Source of the DNA: Stenotrophomonas sp. 610A2 | GTDB lineage: Bacteria > Pseudomonadota > Gammaproteobacteria > Xanthomonadales > Xanthomonadaceae | Direction: 5' to 3' | NCBI RefSeq assembly: GCF_030549615.1 | Contig: NZ_CP130832.1 | Span: 1,426,001 to 1,490,000, forward strand | DNA: 64,000 nucleotides | In this document: piece by piece, positions 24,664-32,737 of the stretch | Position numbering within the stretch: position 1 is the stretch's first letter | Layout: every line of letters starts with the position of its first letter | The notes under the pieces: model-generated | Seen by the model: only the letters and a program-made list of their open reading frames with translations | Database searches by the model: none | What the model was told of the DNA's origin: nothing | Made by a program: the position numbers and the translations under genes

Positions 24664-26145
24664 ATGAATAGCAAACCGCAGCTGTCGTTCTGGCAGATCT
24701 GGAACATGTGTTTCGGCTTCCTGGGTATCCAGTTCGGCTTCGCGCTGCAGAACGCCAATGCCAGCCGCATCTTTGAAACGCTGGGCGCGCCGATGGATGC
24801 GGTGCCAGGGCTGTGGATCGCCGCACCGCTGACCGGGCTGCTGGTGCAGCCGGTGATCGGCTATCTGTCCGACCGCACCTGGACGCGCTGGGGCCGGCGC
24901 CGCCCTTATTTCATGATCGGCGCGGTGCTGACCACGCTCGCGCTGCTGGTGATGCCGAACTCGCCGACGCTGTGGATCGCCGCCGGCACGCTGTGGGTGC
25001 TGGACGCCTCGATCAATATCTCGATGGAGCCGTTCCGTGCCTTCGTCGGTGATCAGTTGTCGCCGAAGCAGCGCCCTGCCGGATTCTCGATGCAGAGCTT
25101 CTTCATCGGCGTGGGCGCGGTGGTGGCCAGTTTCTTGCCCTTCATCCTTGCCCACTTCGGTGTGGCCAATACGGCGGGACCGGGTGAAGTACCGGATACC
25201 GTGCGCTATGCCTTCTACTTCGGCGCCGGGGTGTTGCTGCTGGCAATGAGCTGGACGGTGTTCAGCACGCGCGAGTATTCGCCGGCCGAGCTGGCCAGTT
25301 TTGATGATGCGGAGCCGTCCGCTGTGCATTCGACGCAACGCGTCGGCGGCTTGCCGCAATGGAGCCAGATTGGCCTGTGGCTGGGTCTGGGCGTGTTGCT
25401 GGCAGCGTTGATCGCCTGGCGCCAAGGCGACCGCATGCTCTACGTGCTGGCCGGCCTGTGTGCCAGCTACGGCCTGTTGCTCGGCCTGGCACGGCTGCTG
25501 CCCGGCACGCATATGCTGGCCACCATCGTCGACGACCTGCGCAGCATGCCGGGCACGATGCGGCGCTTGGCCTGGGTGCAGTTCTTCTCCTGGTTCGCCT
25601 TGTTTGCGATGTGGATCTACACCACCGCAGCGGTGGCTGGCACGCACTTCGGTTCCACCGATACGCAGTCAGCTGCGTACAACGAAGGCGCGAACTGGGT
25701 CGGCGTGTTGTTCGGCGCTTACAACGGTTTCGCTGCCGTGGCGGCGCTGATCATTCCGCTGATGGTGCGGGCGATTGGCCTGCGCTGGAGTCATCTGGTC
25801 AATCTTTGGCTGGGCGGTTTGGGCCTGATCTCGCTGATGCTGATCAAGGACCCGCACTGGCTGTTGCTGTCGATGGTCGGCGTCGGCTTTGCCTGGGCCT
25901 CGATCCTGTCGCTGCCTTACGCACTGCTGTCGGACAGCGTGCCGGCGGCAAAGATGGGCGTGTACATGGGTATCTTCAATTTCTTCATCGTGATCCCGCA
26001 GTTGGTTGCCGCCAGCGCCTTGGGCTTTGCCCTGCGCAACTGGTTGGGTGGCGATCCCATCCACGTGCTGGTGCTGGGTGGTTGCAGCCTGTTCGTGGCT
26101 GGATTGTTCGTGCTGCGGGTTCCGTCGCAACAGGAGGTGGTGTGA
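24664..26145 (+). CDS. MFS sugar transporter (SLC45/maltose-type)
   Basis: 493 residues with about 12 hydrophobic segments. The loop motif YLSDRTWTRWGRRRPYF is characteristic of the sucrose/maltose (GPH/SLC45-like) group of MFS carriers, and the N-terminal FWQIWNMCFGFLGIQFGFALQ also fits. Start ATG at 24664 follows a purine-rich GGAGGGGGGAA. Its TGA overlaps the ATG of the GH13 gene by one base (TGATG), so the two are translationally coupled. Predicted to carry maltose/maltodextrin across the inner membrane. Confidence 0.9.
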   Translation: MNSKPQLSFWQIWNMCFGFLGIQFGFALQNANASRIFETLGAPMDAVPGLWIAAPLTGLLVQPVIGYLSDRTWTRWGRRRPYFMIGAVLTTLALLVMPNSPTLWIAAGTLWVLDASINISMEPFRAFVGDQLSPKQRPAGFSMQSFFIGVGAVVASFLPFILAHFGVANTAGPGEVPDTVRYAFYFGAGVLLLAMSWTVFSTREYSPAELASFDDAEPSAVHSTQRVGGLPQWSQIGLWLGLGVLLAALIAWRQGDRMLYVLAGLCASYGLLLGLARLLPGTHMLATIVDDLRSMPGTMRRLAWVQFFSWFALFAMWIYTTAAVAGTHFGSTDTQSAAYNEGANWVGVLFGAYNGFAAVAALIIPLMVRAIGLRWSHLVNLWLGGLGLISLMLIKDPHWLLLSMVGVGFAWASILSLPYALLSDSVPAAKMGVYMGIFNFFIVIPQLVAASALGFALRNWLGGDPIHVLVLGGCSLFVAGLFVLRVPSQQEVV

Positions 26146-27860
26146 TGCGTAGTCGTTTGGCAGCAGCCGTTGGTCTGGCACTGGTGGCAGGGTCGGCCTT
26201 GGCCGACAACAGGCCGGATTACATAGGCACCACCGAGCCATTCGCCAGCGATGCGGTGTACTTCGTGGTCACCGACCGCTTCGTCAATGGCGATACCAGC
26301 AACGACCATCGCGACCAGGGCGGTGAGCATCCCACCTTCGATATCCCGGTGCCGTGCCCGGACAAGATCGACGGCAACATCGGCTACCTCGGCGGCGACT
26401 TCAAGGGCGTACTCGACAACGCCGACTACATCCGCGAGCTCGGCTTTGGCGCGGTATGGATCACGCCGATCATCGACAACCCCGATCAGGCCTTCACCGG
26501 CAGCAAGCCAATCAGCTGCACCAGCACCCTGACTGACCGCGGCAAGACCGGTTACCACGGTTATTGGGGCATCAATTTCTACAAGCTGGATGAGCATCTG
26601 CCCAGCGCAGACCTGGATTTCGCAGGCCTGACGAAAGGACTGCACGATGCCAAGCTGAAAGTGGTGCTGGATATCGTCGGCAACCACGGTTCGCCAGCCT
26701 GGACCATGCCCAAGCGGCAGCCGCAGTTCGGCCAGATCTTCGACAAGGACGGCAAGCTGATTGCCGACCATCAGAACCTTGCCCCGGACAAGCTTGATCC
26801 GAAGCACAACCCGCTGCATGCGTTCTACAACAACATCGGCCCGGTAGATGGCAGCAAGGGTTCGATCTTCGACGGCAACCTGGCCGAGCTGTCGGATTTC
26901 AATGAGCACAATCCGGCAGTGATGGATTACCTGGTGGGTGCCTACCTGCAGTGGACCGCGCAGGGTGTGGACGCCCTGCGCATCGACACCATCGGCTGGC
27001 TGCCGCATCCGTGGTGGCATGAATTCGTAAACCGCATCCGCGCCGAGCACCCGGGCATGTTCATGTTCGGCGAAGCCTTCGACTACGACGCAGCGAAGAT
27101 TGCCGAGCACACCTGGCCGGCGAACGCGAATGTCAGCGTGCTGGACTTCCCGTTGCGCGGTGCGATGTCCTCGGTGTTCGGCAAGGAGCAGAAGGGCTTT
27201 GAAGCGCTGGTCGAACCGCTGCACCTGAGCGGCGGCCCGTATGCCAATCCCTATGCGTTGATGAGCTTCTACGACAACCATGACATGGCGCGTCTGGACG
27301 CCAGTGATGCGGGTTTCATCGATGCGCACAACTGGCTGTTCACCGCACGCGGCATCCCGGTGCTCTATTACGGCTCGGAAACCGGCTTCATGCGCGGCCG
27401 CGCCGAGCATGCGGGTAATCGCGCGTACTTTGGTCAGCAGCGGGTGGATGAAGCGGAAAACAGCCCGATCTTCGCGCCGCTGCAGCGCATCGCCAAGCTG
27501 CGTGAGGCTACGCCTGCATTGCAGCGCGGCTTGCAGGTGAACGAGCGGTTGCAGGGCGACGAGGCGGTGTTCTATCGCGTGCTGCAACATGGTGATACCG
27601 CGCAGACGGCGCTGGTGCTGCTGAACAAGGGTGATGCTGCACGTTCGTTCGAGGTCAGTCGCTATCTGCAAGCCGGGCAGTGGCGTGATGTGCTGGGTGG
27701 CGGTTTCTTGAAGGTGAAGCGTTCGCTGAAGACCGAAGTGCCGGCGCATGGCGTCAAGGTGTTTGTGCTGGAAGGGCAGGTGAAGCAGGCTGAGCTGCAG
27801 GGGCAGTTGGATGCTGCGATGGCGGATCAAGGCGCGCGGGATAAGAGATTGGCGCAGTAG
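26145..27860 (+). CDS. Exported GH13 alpha-amylase-family enzyme
   Basis: 571 residues. The signal peptide MRSRLAAAVGLALVAGSALA precedes a GH13 domain beginning SDAVYFVVTDRFVNGDTSND, with a CGTase/neopullulanase-like N-terminal calcium-site region. Catalytic residues are D281 in LRIDT, E310 in MFGEAFD and D380 in YDNHD. DIVGNHGSP is region I. There is no starch-binding domain. A lysine/glutamine-rich C-terminal tail (GQVKQAELQGQLDAAM) is unusual. Likely a periplasmic amylase, cyclodextrinase or transferase that cuts larger maltodextrins; the exact product pattern cannot be read. Coupled to the MFS transporter. Confidence 0.9.
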   Translation: MRSRLAAAVGLALVAGSALADNRPDYIGTTEPFASDAVYFVVTDRFVNGDTSNDHRDQGGEHPTFDIPVPCPDKIDGNIGYLGGDFKGVLDNADYIRELGFGAVWITPIIDNPDQAFTGSKPISCTSTLTDRGKTGYHGYWGINFYKLDEHLPSADLDFAGLTKGLHDAKLKVVLDIVGNHGSPAWTMPKRQPQFGQIFDKDGKLIADHQNLAPDKLDPKHNPLHAFYNNIGPVDGSKGSIFDGNLAELSDFNEHNPAVMDYLVGAYLQWTAQGVDALRIDTIGWLPHPWWHEFVNRIRAEHPGMFMFGEAFDYDAAKIAEHTWPANANVSVLDFPLRGAMSSVFGKEQKGFEALVEPLHLSGGPYANPYALMSFYDNHDMARLDASDAGFIDAHNWLFTARGIPVLYYGSETGFMRGRAEHAGNRAYFGQQRVDEAENSPIFAPLQRIAKLREATPALQRGLQVNERLQGDEAVFYRVLQHGDTAQTALVLLNKGDAARSFEVSRYLQAGQWRDVLGGGFLKVKRSLKTEVPAHGVKVFVLEGQVKQAELQGQLDAAMADQGARDKRLAQ

Positions 27861-27870
27861 ACTGCTTAAG

Positions 27871-28062
27871 CCCCTCTCCCGCCTGCGGGAGAGGGGTTGG
27901 GGTGAGGGCAGCTTTAGCTCGCTACTCCAGCCCCGCTCCAAAAGCACCCCTCCCCAACCCTCCCCTTTGCTGCGCAAAAGGGAGGGGGCAGATCGCGGCG
28001 CGGCAGGGTTCGCTTGTCTCCCTCCCTTTGCCGAAGGCAAGGGGAGGGCCGGGGAGGGGTAG
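27871..28062. repeat. Family A REP and an inverted pair of a related element
   Basis: A family A palindrome at 27871-27908, then two facing copies of an element with ACCCCTCCCCAACCC and CCTCCCTTT / AAGGGAGG arms (about 27946-27990 and 28018-28062). No gene was seen from 27861 to 28146. Confidence 0.8.
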
Positions 28063-28146
28063 CTCTTGCTTCTGCACCAGAGCCTTTGCGACTCCCCAAA
28101 GCCCCACCCGCTACAATCCGCCCCCAGGCATTCCCGGCGGCACCGT

Positions 28147-28527
28147 ATGAACCAGCTTCCCCCGCAAACCCCCATAGAAACCCTGTTGCAGACCGCAATG
28201 GACGGCAAACTGCCGATCCGCGCCTTCATGCAGGCCTTCGTCGCATCCGAGGTGGTGCTGCTCACCGGCAGCCTGGTCACGGCCGACGGCAGTGGATTCG
28301 ACCCGTTGCTGTTCGACAAGCAGGGCGTGCTGCACGTGGCGGTGTTCACCGATATGGCGCGGGTCGGTTTCCACCAGCAACAGGCCCCGCACAACATCCG
28401 CATGCTGATGCTCGAAGTGTTGCGTCGCGTGCCGGGCGGCTACGGCGTGGTGATCAACCCCGGCACCCCGCTGGGCTTTGAGATATCACCGTCAGGCGTG
28501 GGCGAAATCCTCAAGGATTTCAGCTGA
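28147..28527 (+). CDS. SseB-family protein
   Basis: 126 residues resembling the SseB N-terminal domain: an N-terminal helix TPIETLLQTAMDGKLPIRAF, VVLLTGSLV, LLFDKQGVLHVAVFTDMARV and YGVVINPGTPLGFEIS. Family members include small cytoplasmic proteins of unclear function (the name comes from an enhanced-serine-sensitivity gene). The start at MNQLPP (28147) is chosen over the repeat-derived upstream extension. It is convergent with the LacI gene, separated by a long inverted repeat. Confidence 0.8.
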   Translation: MNQLPPQTPIETLLQTAMDGKLPIRAFMQAFVASEVVLLTGSLVTADGSGFDPLLFDKQGVLHVAVFTDMARVGFHQQQAPHNIRMLMLEVLRRVPGGYGVVINPGTPLGFEISPSGVGEILKDFS

Positions 28528-28548
28528 GTCAAGGCACGCGGCAACGTC

Positions 28549-28681
28549 GTAGCCCGGGTAAGCACAGCGCACCCGGGGCTTGCGTCCGACAGGTCGCAGA
28601 AGTGACTTGTCTATGGAGATGGAACCTGACGAAACTTCGTGTTCCTGCATTTCCCGGGTGCGCTGCGCTTACCCGGGCTAC
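28549..28681. repeat. Inverted pair of a GTAGCCCGGGTAAGC repeat
   Basis: A 29-base element (28549-28577) starting GTAGCCCGGGTAAGC and ending GCGCACCCGGG recurs inverted at 28653-28681 with 28 of 29 bases matching. It lies between convergent genes, so it could fold as a large terminator-like hairpin. The GTAG head fits the SMAG class. Confidence 0.85.
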
Positions 28682-28698
28682 ATGGGCTACGGCGCGAA

Positions 28699-29730
28699 TC
28701 ACACGCCGAGCGATGATTCCCGCACCACCAGCTTCACCGGGATGGTGAGGCCTTCCACCGGTTCACCGGCAATCAGGCCCAGCAGCTTGTCGACCAGCAG
28801 CTGACCGGCCTGCTTGGTGTCCTGCTGCACCGTGGTCAGCGGCGGCGATACCGATGCCGCCAACGGAATATCGTCAAAGCCGGTCACCGCGATGTCCTGC
28901 GGCACGCGTACGCCACGCTCGCGCAGGGCGCGCAATGCACCAATCGCGATCAGGTCACTGGCCGCGCAGATCGCATCGAAGTCCTTGCCGCTGTCGAGCA
29001 GGGCGATGCAGGCGGCGTGGCCGGAGTCCTCGGTGGTGATGGCGTCATGCTGCAGCGTCGGATCTGCCTTCAGGCCGCGCGCGGCCAAGGCTTCGACATG
29101 GCCGCGGTAGCGTTCCTCGAACTCGGGGTAGTGGCTGGACGCGTGGCCGAGGAACGCGATGCGCTGGCGGCCCTGCTCAAGCAGGTGCGCGCTGATATCA
29201 AAGCCGCCCTGGAAGTTGTCGCTGCCAATCGATACGCCAGGCTGGCCTGGCAAGGCCGCGCCCCAGCGTACGAAATGGGTGCCTTGCTCCACCAGCCGCT
29301 GCAGCCGCTCCACCGACTCGTGGTAGTCGCCATAGCCGAGCAGGATGATGCCGTCGGCCTTGTTGCTGTCCTCGAAGTCGGCATGCCAGTCGCTGGACAG
29401 CTGCTGGAACGAGACCAGCAGGTCCAGCCCCTTCAGCGCACAGGCGCGGGTGATCGAGCCCAGCATCGAGTGGAAGAAGGGGTTGATCAACGAGTCATCA
29501 TTGGTCGGGTCCTCGAAGAACAGCAGTGCCAACGTGCCGGACTGCTGGCAGCGCAGGCTGGAGGCGTTCTTGTCGACCTTGTAGTTCAGCTGGCGGGCGA
29601 TATCGAGGATGCGCTGGCGGGTTTCGGCATTGACCATCGGGCTGCCACGCAGCGCTCGCGACACCGTCGGCTGCGAGACGCCGGCCATATGCGCGATATC
29701 CAATGAAGTGGCTTTGCCCTTGATGACCAT
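28699..29730 (-). CDS. LacI-family transcriptional regulator of the maltodextrin locus
   Basis: 343 residues. The LacI helix-turn-helix sits at the N-terminus: ATSLDIAHMAGVSQPTVSRA, then LRGSPMVNAETRQRILDIAR and the hinge LNYKVDKNASSLR. A periplasmic-binding-protein-like sensor follows, with DGIILLGYGDYHE, DNFQGGFDISAHLLEQG and AVTGFDDIPLAASVSPPLTTV. ATG at 29728-29730 is preferred over an upstream TTG at 29740. It is the only LacI-type regulator here and is placed at the end of the alpha-glucan gene block, so it is the natural candidate to bind the three ATACGTAT palindromes. No copy of that site was seen before its own gene. Confidence 0.9.
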   Translation of the reverse strand: MVIKGKATSLDIAHMAGVSQPTVSRALRGSPMVNAETRQRILDIARQLNYKVDKNASSLRCQQSGTLALLFFEDPTNDDSLINPFFHSMLGSITRACALKGLDLLVSFQQLSSDWHADFEDSNKADGIILLGYGDYHESVERLQRLVEQGTHFVRWGAALPGQPGVSIGSDNFQGGFDISAHLLEQGRQRIAFLGHASSHYPEFEERYRGHVEALAARGLKADPTLQHDAITTEDSGHAACIALLDSGKDFDAICAASDLIAIGALRALRERGVRVPQDIAVTGFDDIPLAASVSPPLTTVQQDTKQAGQLLVDKLLGLIAGEPVEGLTIPVKLVVRESSLGV

Positions 29731-29926
29731 CTTGACCAGCAATCTGAACGACGTCTGGCATCATGCCATGCGGCCGTCGAAACGGGGCAGGCTGGGGCTG
29801 CGAGGCCTCGCCAGCCGGACGATTCCAGCACTGGCTGGCGCACCCTCCGGACCTCCTCCGGGCCGGCGGTAACCCCGGCAGGGCCAGCGCAAGCCTTACG
29901 CCGCAAGGGCTGCAAGGATTGGCTGC

Positions 29927-29950
29927 TATCTGTCGCCGGACAGATATAAT
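29927..29950 (+). promoter_or_regulatory. ssb promoter -10 box with overlapping palindrome
   Basis: TATAAT at 29945-29950, 56 bases before the ssb ATG, is a perfect -10 match. A perfect inverted repeat TATCTGTC / GACAGATA with GCCG spacer (29927-29946) overlaps its first bases. The palindrome covers the spacer region and could be an operator. No strong -35 was seen. Confidence 0.55.
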
Positions 29951-30005
29951 ACGTGGGCTATTGCCCGCATCCGGCGGGTGGACCCCAACGGAAGAGTAGG
30001 AACCT

Positions 30006-30569
30006 ATGGCCCGCGGCATCAATAAAGTCATCCTCGTCGGCAACCTCGGCAACGACCCGGACACCAAGTACACCCAGGCCGGCATGGCGATCACCCGCAT
30101 CAGCCTGGCGACCACCAGCGTGCGCAAGGACCGTGATGGCAACCAGCAGGAGCGTACCGAATGGCACCGCGTGGTGTTCTTCGGCAAGCTCGGCGAGATC
30201 GCCGGTGAATACCTGCGCAAGGGCAGCTCGGTCTATGTCGAAGGCGAACTGCGCTACGACAAGTACACCGGCCAGGACGGTGTGGAGAAGTACACCACCG
30301 ATATCGTCGCCAACGAGATGCAGATGCTCGGCGGCCGTGGTGAAGGCGGCGGCGGTGGTGGTGGCGGTGGCTACGGCGGCGATCGTCCGCAGCGCCAGTC
30401 GGCCCCGCGCCAGCAGCAGGGTGGCGGCCAGGGCGGTTACGGCAACCAGGACCAGGGCGGCGGTGGCGGCTACGGCGGCGGTCAGCGCCAGCAGCAGCGC
30501 CAGGCACCCCCGCAGCAGCAGTCGGCTCCGCCGATGGACGATTTTGCCGACGACGATATTCCGTTCTGA
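30006..30569 (+). CDS. ssb: Single-stranded DNA-binding protein
   Basis: 187 residues. The OB-fold domain runs from [19 protein letters not shown] through [20 protein letters not shown] and [15 protein letters not shown] to about residue 110. A Gly/Gln-rich linker follows, and the classic acidic tip [10 protein letters not shown] binds partner proteins in replication and repair. GAAGAG lies shortly upstream of ATG at 30006. A near-consensus -10 and palindrome precede it, and a perfect terminator follows, so it is a monocistronic unit. Confidence 0.97.
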   Translation: MARGINKVILVGNLGNDPDTKYTQAGMAITRISLATTSVRKDRDGNQQERTEWHRVVFFGKLGEIAGEYLRKGSSVYVEGELRYDKYTGQDGVEKYTTDIVANEMQMLGGRGEGGGGGGGGGYGGDRPQRQSAPRQQQGGGQGGYGNQDQGGGGGYGGGQRQQQRQAPPQQQSAPPMDDFADDDIPF

Positions 30570-30596
30570 TCAACCGTCCGGACATTTGTTTCGCCC

Positions 30597-30628
30597 AAAG
30601 GCCACGCATTGCGTGGCCTTTGTTTTTT
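30597..30628 (+). terminator. Intrinsic terminator after ssb
   Basis: Perfect 11-bp stem AAAGGCCACGC / GCGTGGCCTTT, loop ATT, followed by GTTTTTT. Confidence 0.92.
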
Positions 30629-30665
30629 CCAATGTCGGGAAAGCACAACAAACCAAAGCTTCCGT

Positions 30666-30677
30666 CATGACGTCATG
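30666..30677. promoter_or_regulatory. Perfect 12-bp palindrome upstream of the CDI-type operon
   Basis: CATGACGTCATG, in the 270-base AT-richer region between the ssb terminator and the TpsB gene. This is a candidate operator for the CDI-type locus. A possible -10 (TAAAAT, 30743-30748) lies downstream without a good -35. Otherwise I see nothing in 30629-30901. Confidence 0.3.
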
Positions 30678-30901
30678 TCAATTGGCCCTTGTCCTAAAAG
30701 TAGCTGCAATTGGTTCTGAAGCAATCAGATCTGTTGGTTTGCTAAAATGGCGCGAGAGGTTGTGCTTACAGGGGCGGTTGCAGGCAGGGCAGGGGCGTGT
30801 TCCCGGTCTTGGCTGCAGTGCCGATGTTTCTCGGAATGGTGCGCAGGCCCCAATCATTCCGTGCAGCGGGACGCTGCGGTTGGACAAGGACAGTAGTTGC
30901 C

Positions 30902-32635
30902 ATGGGATGCAATGGAGTGCGGGTGCGGGGCGTATGGATGTTGCGTGCGCGGGTGTTGGCGGTTGCTTGTTCGGCACTGCTGGGTACTGGCGCTGCGCAA
31001 GCGCAGACAGCAGACATCAACGCCCAGGAATTGCTGAGGCAACAAGAACGCGAACGTGTATTGCGTGAGCAGCAGGAGGCGCAGCCCGATGCGCGGCTGC
31101 AAGCCACGCCGGAAGAAGCGCTTGGGCGCCTGCCGGTGGACGAAGCACCGTGCTTCGTCATCAATCACATCAGCCTGGAAGGCGATGAGGCGGAGCATTT
31201 CCGCTGGGCCTTGAAGGCTGCCGATCCCAAGGACGATCCTGCTACTGGCCATTGTCTTGGTACTGCGGGCGTCGACATCGTGATGAAACGCGTGCAGAAC
31301 GCGATCATCGCCCGTGGCTATGTCACCACCCGTATCCTCGCCGCGCCGCAGGATCTGAAAAGCGGCAAGCTGGTATTGACCGTGGTACCGGGTCGTATCC
31401 ACGCCATCCGCTTCGCTGACAGTGCGCAGTCGCATCCAGCACTGTGGAATGCGATGCCGGCTGCGCCCGGTGATCTGTTGAACCTGCGCGATATCGAGCA
31501 GGCGCTGGAGAACTTCCAGCGCGTTCCAACGGCCTCGGTGGATATCCAGATTGCCCCGCCCACGGAGGGCGCAGAGGCCAAGCCTGGCGAAAGCGACCTG
31601 CTGATCAGCTGGAAGCAACGCTTCAAGCTGCGCACCAACATCAGCCTGGACGATTCCGGCAGCCAGTCCACCGGCAAGCTGCAGGCCGGCGCCACCGTGT
31701 CGCTGGACAACCTGGCAGGCCTCAACGACCTGTTCTACGTCAACATCGGCAAGTCGGTGTTCAACGGCAGTGGCCGCGATACGGACAGCTGGGCCGCGCA
31801 CTACAGCGTACCTGTCGGCAAATGGCTGTTCGGCATCAATGCGAGCAAGTACGACTACAGCCAATCGGTTGCCGGCGCCTACGAAACCTATGTGTACAGC
31901 GGCGCCAGCCGCAATGCGGAAGCGCGGCTGACGCGCATGCTGTTCCGCAATGCCAGCTTCAAGACCAGCGGCTATGTGCGGGCCTGGTACCGCGACTCGA
32001 ACAACTTCATCGATGACACCGAGATCGAGGTGCAGCGCAGGCGCATGGCCGGTTGGGAGCTGGGGCTTGCGCACAAGCAATTCTTTGGCAACAGCACGCT
32101 GGATGCCGGTGTTGCCTATCGGCGCGGAACCGCTGCTTTCGATGCGCTGCCTGCACCGGAAGAAGCCTTCGGCGAAGGCACCGCGCGTGGCCGGGTGATA
32201 ACCGCTGATGCGCAGTTGATGGTGCCGTTCAAGCTGGGCAAGCAGCCGGTGCGTTACACCAGCAGCTGGCGCGCGCAGTGGAATCGGTCACCGCTGGTGC
32301 CACAGGACCGCTTCTCCATCGGCGGCCGCTACACCGTGCGTGGCTTTGACGGCGAGATGTCGTTGAGCGGCGAACGCGGCTGGTTGCTGCGCAACGAGCT
32401 GGGCTTTGCGCTCGGTGGCGGGCAGGAGGCCTATCTGGGCGCCGATTACGGGCGTATCGGTGGTCCGTCCGCGCGCTGGCAGATGGGCGATTACCTGGCT
32501 GGTGCAGCCATCGGCCTGCGAGGTGGTGTTGCGCATGCGCAATGGGACTTCTTTGTCGGCAGCCCGCTGCACAAGCCCGCTGGTTTCCCAACCGCTTACA
32601 CGACGTTCGGCTTCAGCCTGAGCGCCTCGTTCTGA
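30902..32635 (+). CDS. Two-partner secretion outer-membrane transporter (TpsB; CdiB/FhaC-like)
   Basis: About 577 residues. A long N-terminal signal (hydrophobic VLAVACSALLGTGAAQA) is followed by a Gln/Glu-rich helix (ELLRQQERERVLREQQEAQ). POTRA domains come next (CFVINHISLEG... ARGYVTTRI... LVLTVVPGRIHAIRF), then a 16-strand-type barrel. The V-R-G-F signature of loop 6 is at residues 479-482 (YTVRGFDGE), and the chain ends LSASF. ATG at 30902 has a somewhat distant AAGGA; ATG at 30938 is the alternative. It exports the exoprotein encoded 102 bases downstream. Confidence 0.93.
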   Translation: MGCNGVRVRGVWMLRARVLAVACSALLGTGAAQAQTADINAQELLRQQERERVLREQQEAQPDARLQATPEEALGRLPVDEAPCFVINHISLEGDEAEHFRWALKAADPKDDPATGHCLGTAGVDIVMKRVQNAIIARGYVTTRILAAPQDLKSGKLVLTVVPGRIHAIRFADSAQSHPALWNAMPAAPGDLLNLRDIEQALENFQRVPTASVDIQIAPPTEGAEAKPGESDLLISWKQRFKLRTNISLDDSGSQSTGKLQAGATVSLDNLAGLNDLFYVNIGKSVFNGSGRDTDSWAAHYSVPVGKWLFGINASKYDYSQSVAGAYETYVYSGASRNAEARLTRMLFRNASFKTSGYVRAWYRDSNNFIDDTEIEVQRRRMAGWELGLAHKQFFGNSTLDAGVAYRRGTAAFDALPAPEEAFGEGTARGRVITADAQLMVPFKLGKQPVRYTSSWRAQWNRSPLVPQDRFSIGGRYTVRGFDGEMSLSGERGWLLRNELGFALGGGQEAYLGADYGRIGGPSARWQMGDYLAGAAIGLRGGVAHAQWDFFVGSPLHKPAGFPTAYTTFGFSLSASF

Positions 32636-32737
32636 TACCCGGCGGCCACGCTGGCCGCACGCATATGGAACCTGCCGCCTGCATCCACATGGACGGGCGG
32701 CATGTCACACATCCAAGGATAGAAAGGAAGCAATGCC

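Noticed and set aside
25359..26144. N-terminal extension of the GH13 gene within the MFS gene
   Set aside because: The signal peptide starts at the ATG at 26145, directly overlapping the MFS stop; the upstream frame is an MFS shadow.
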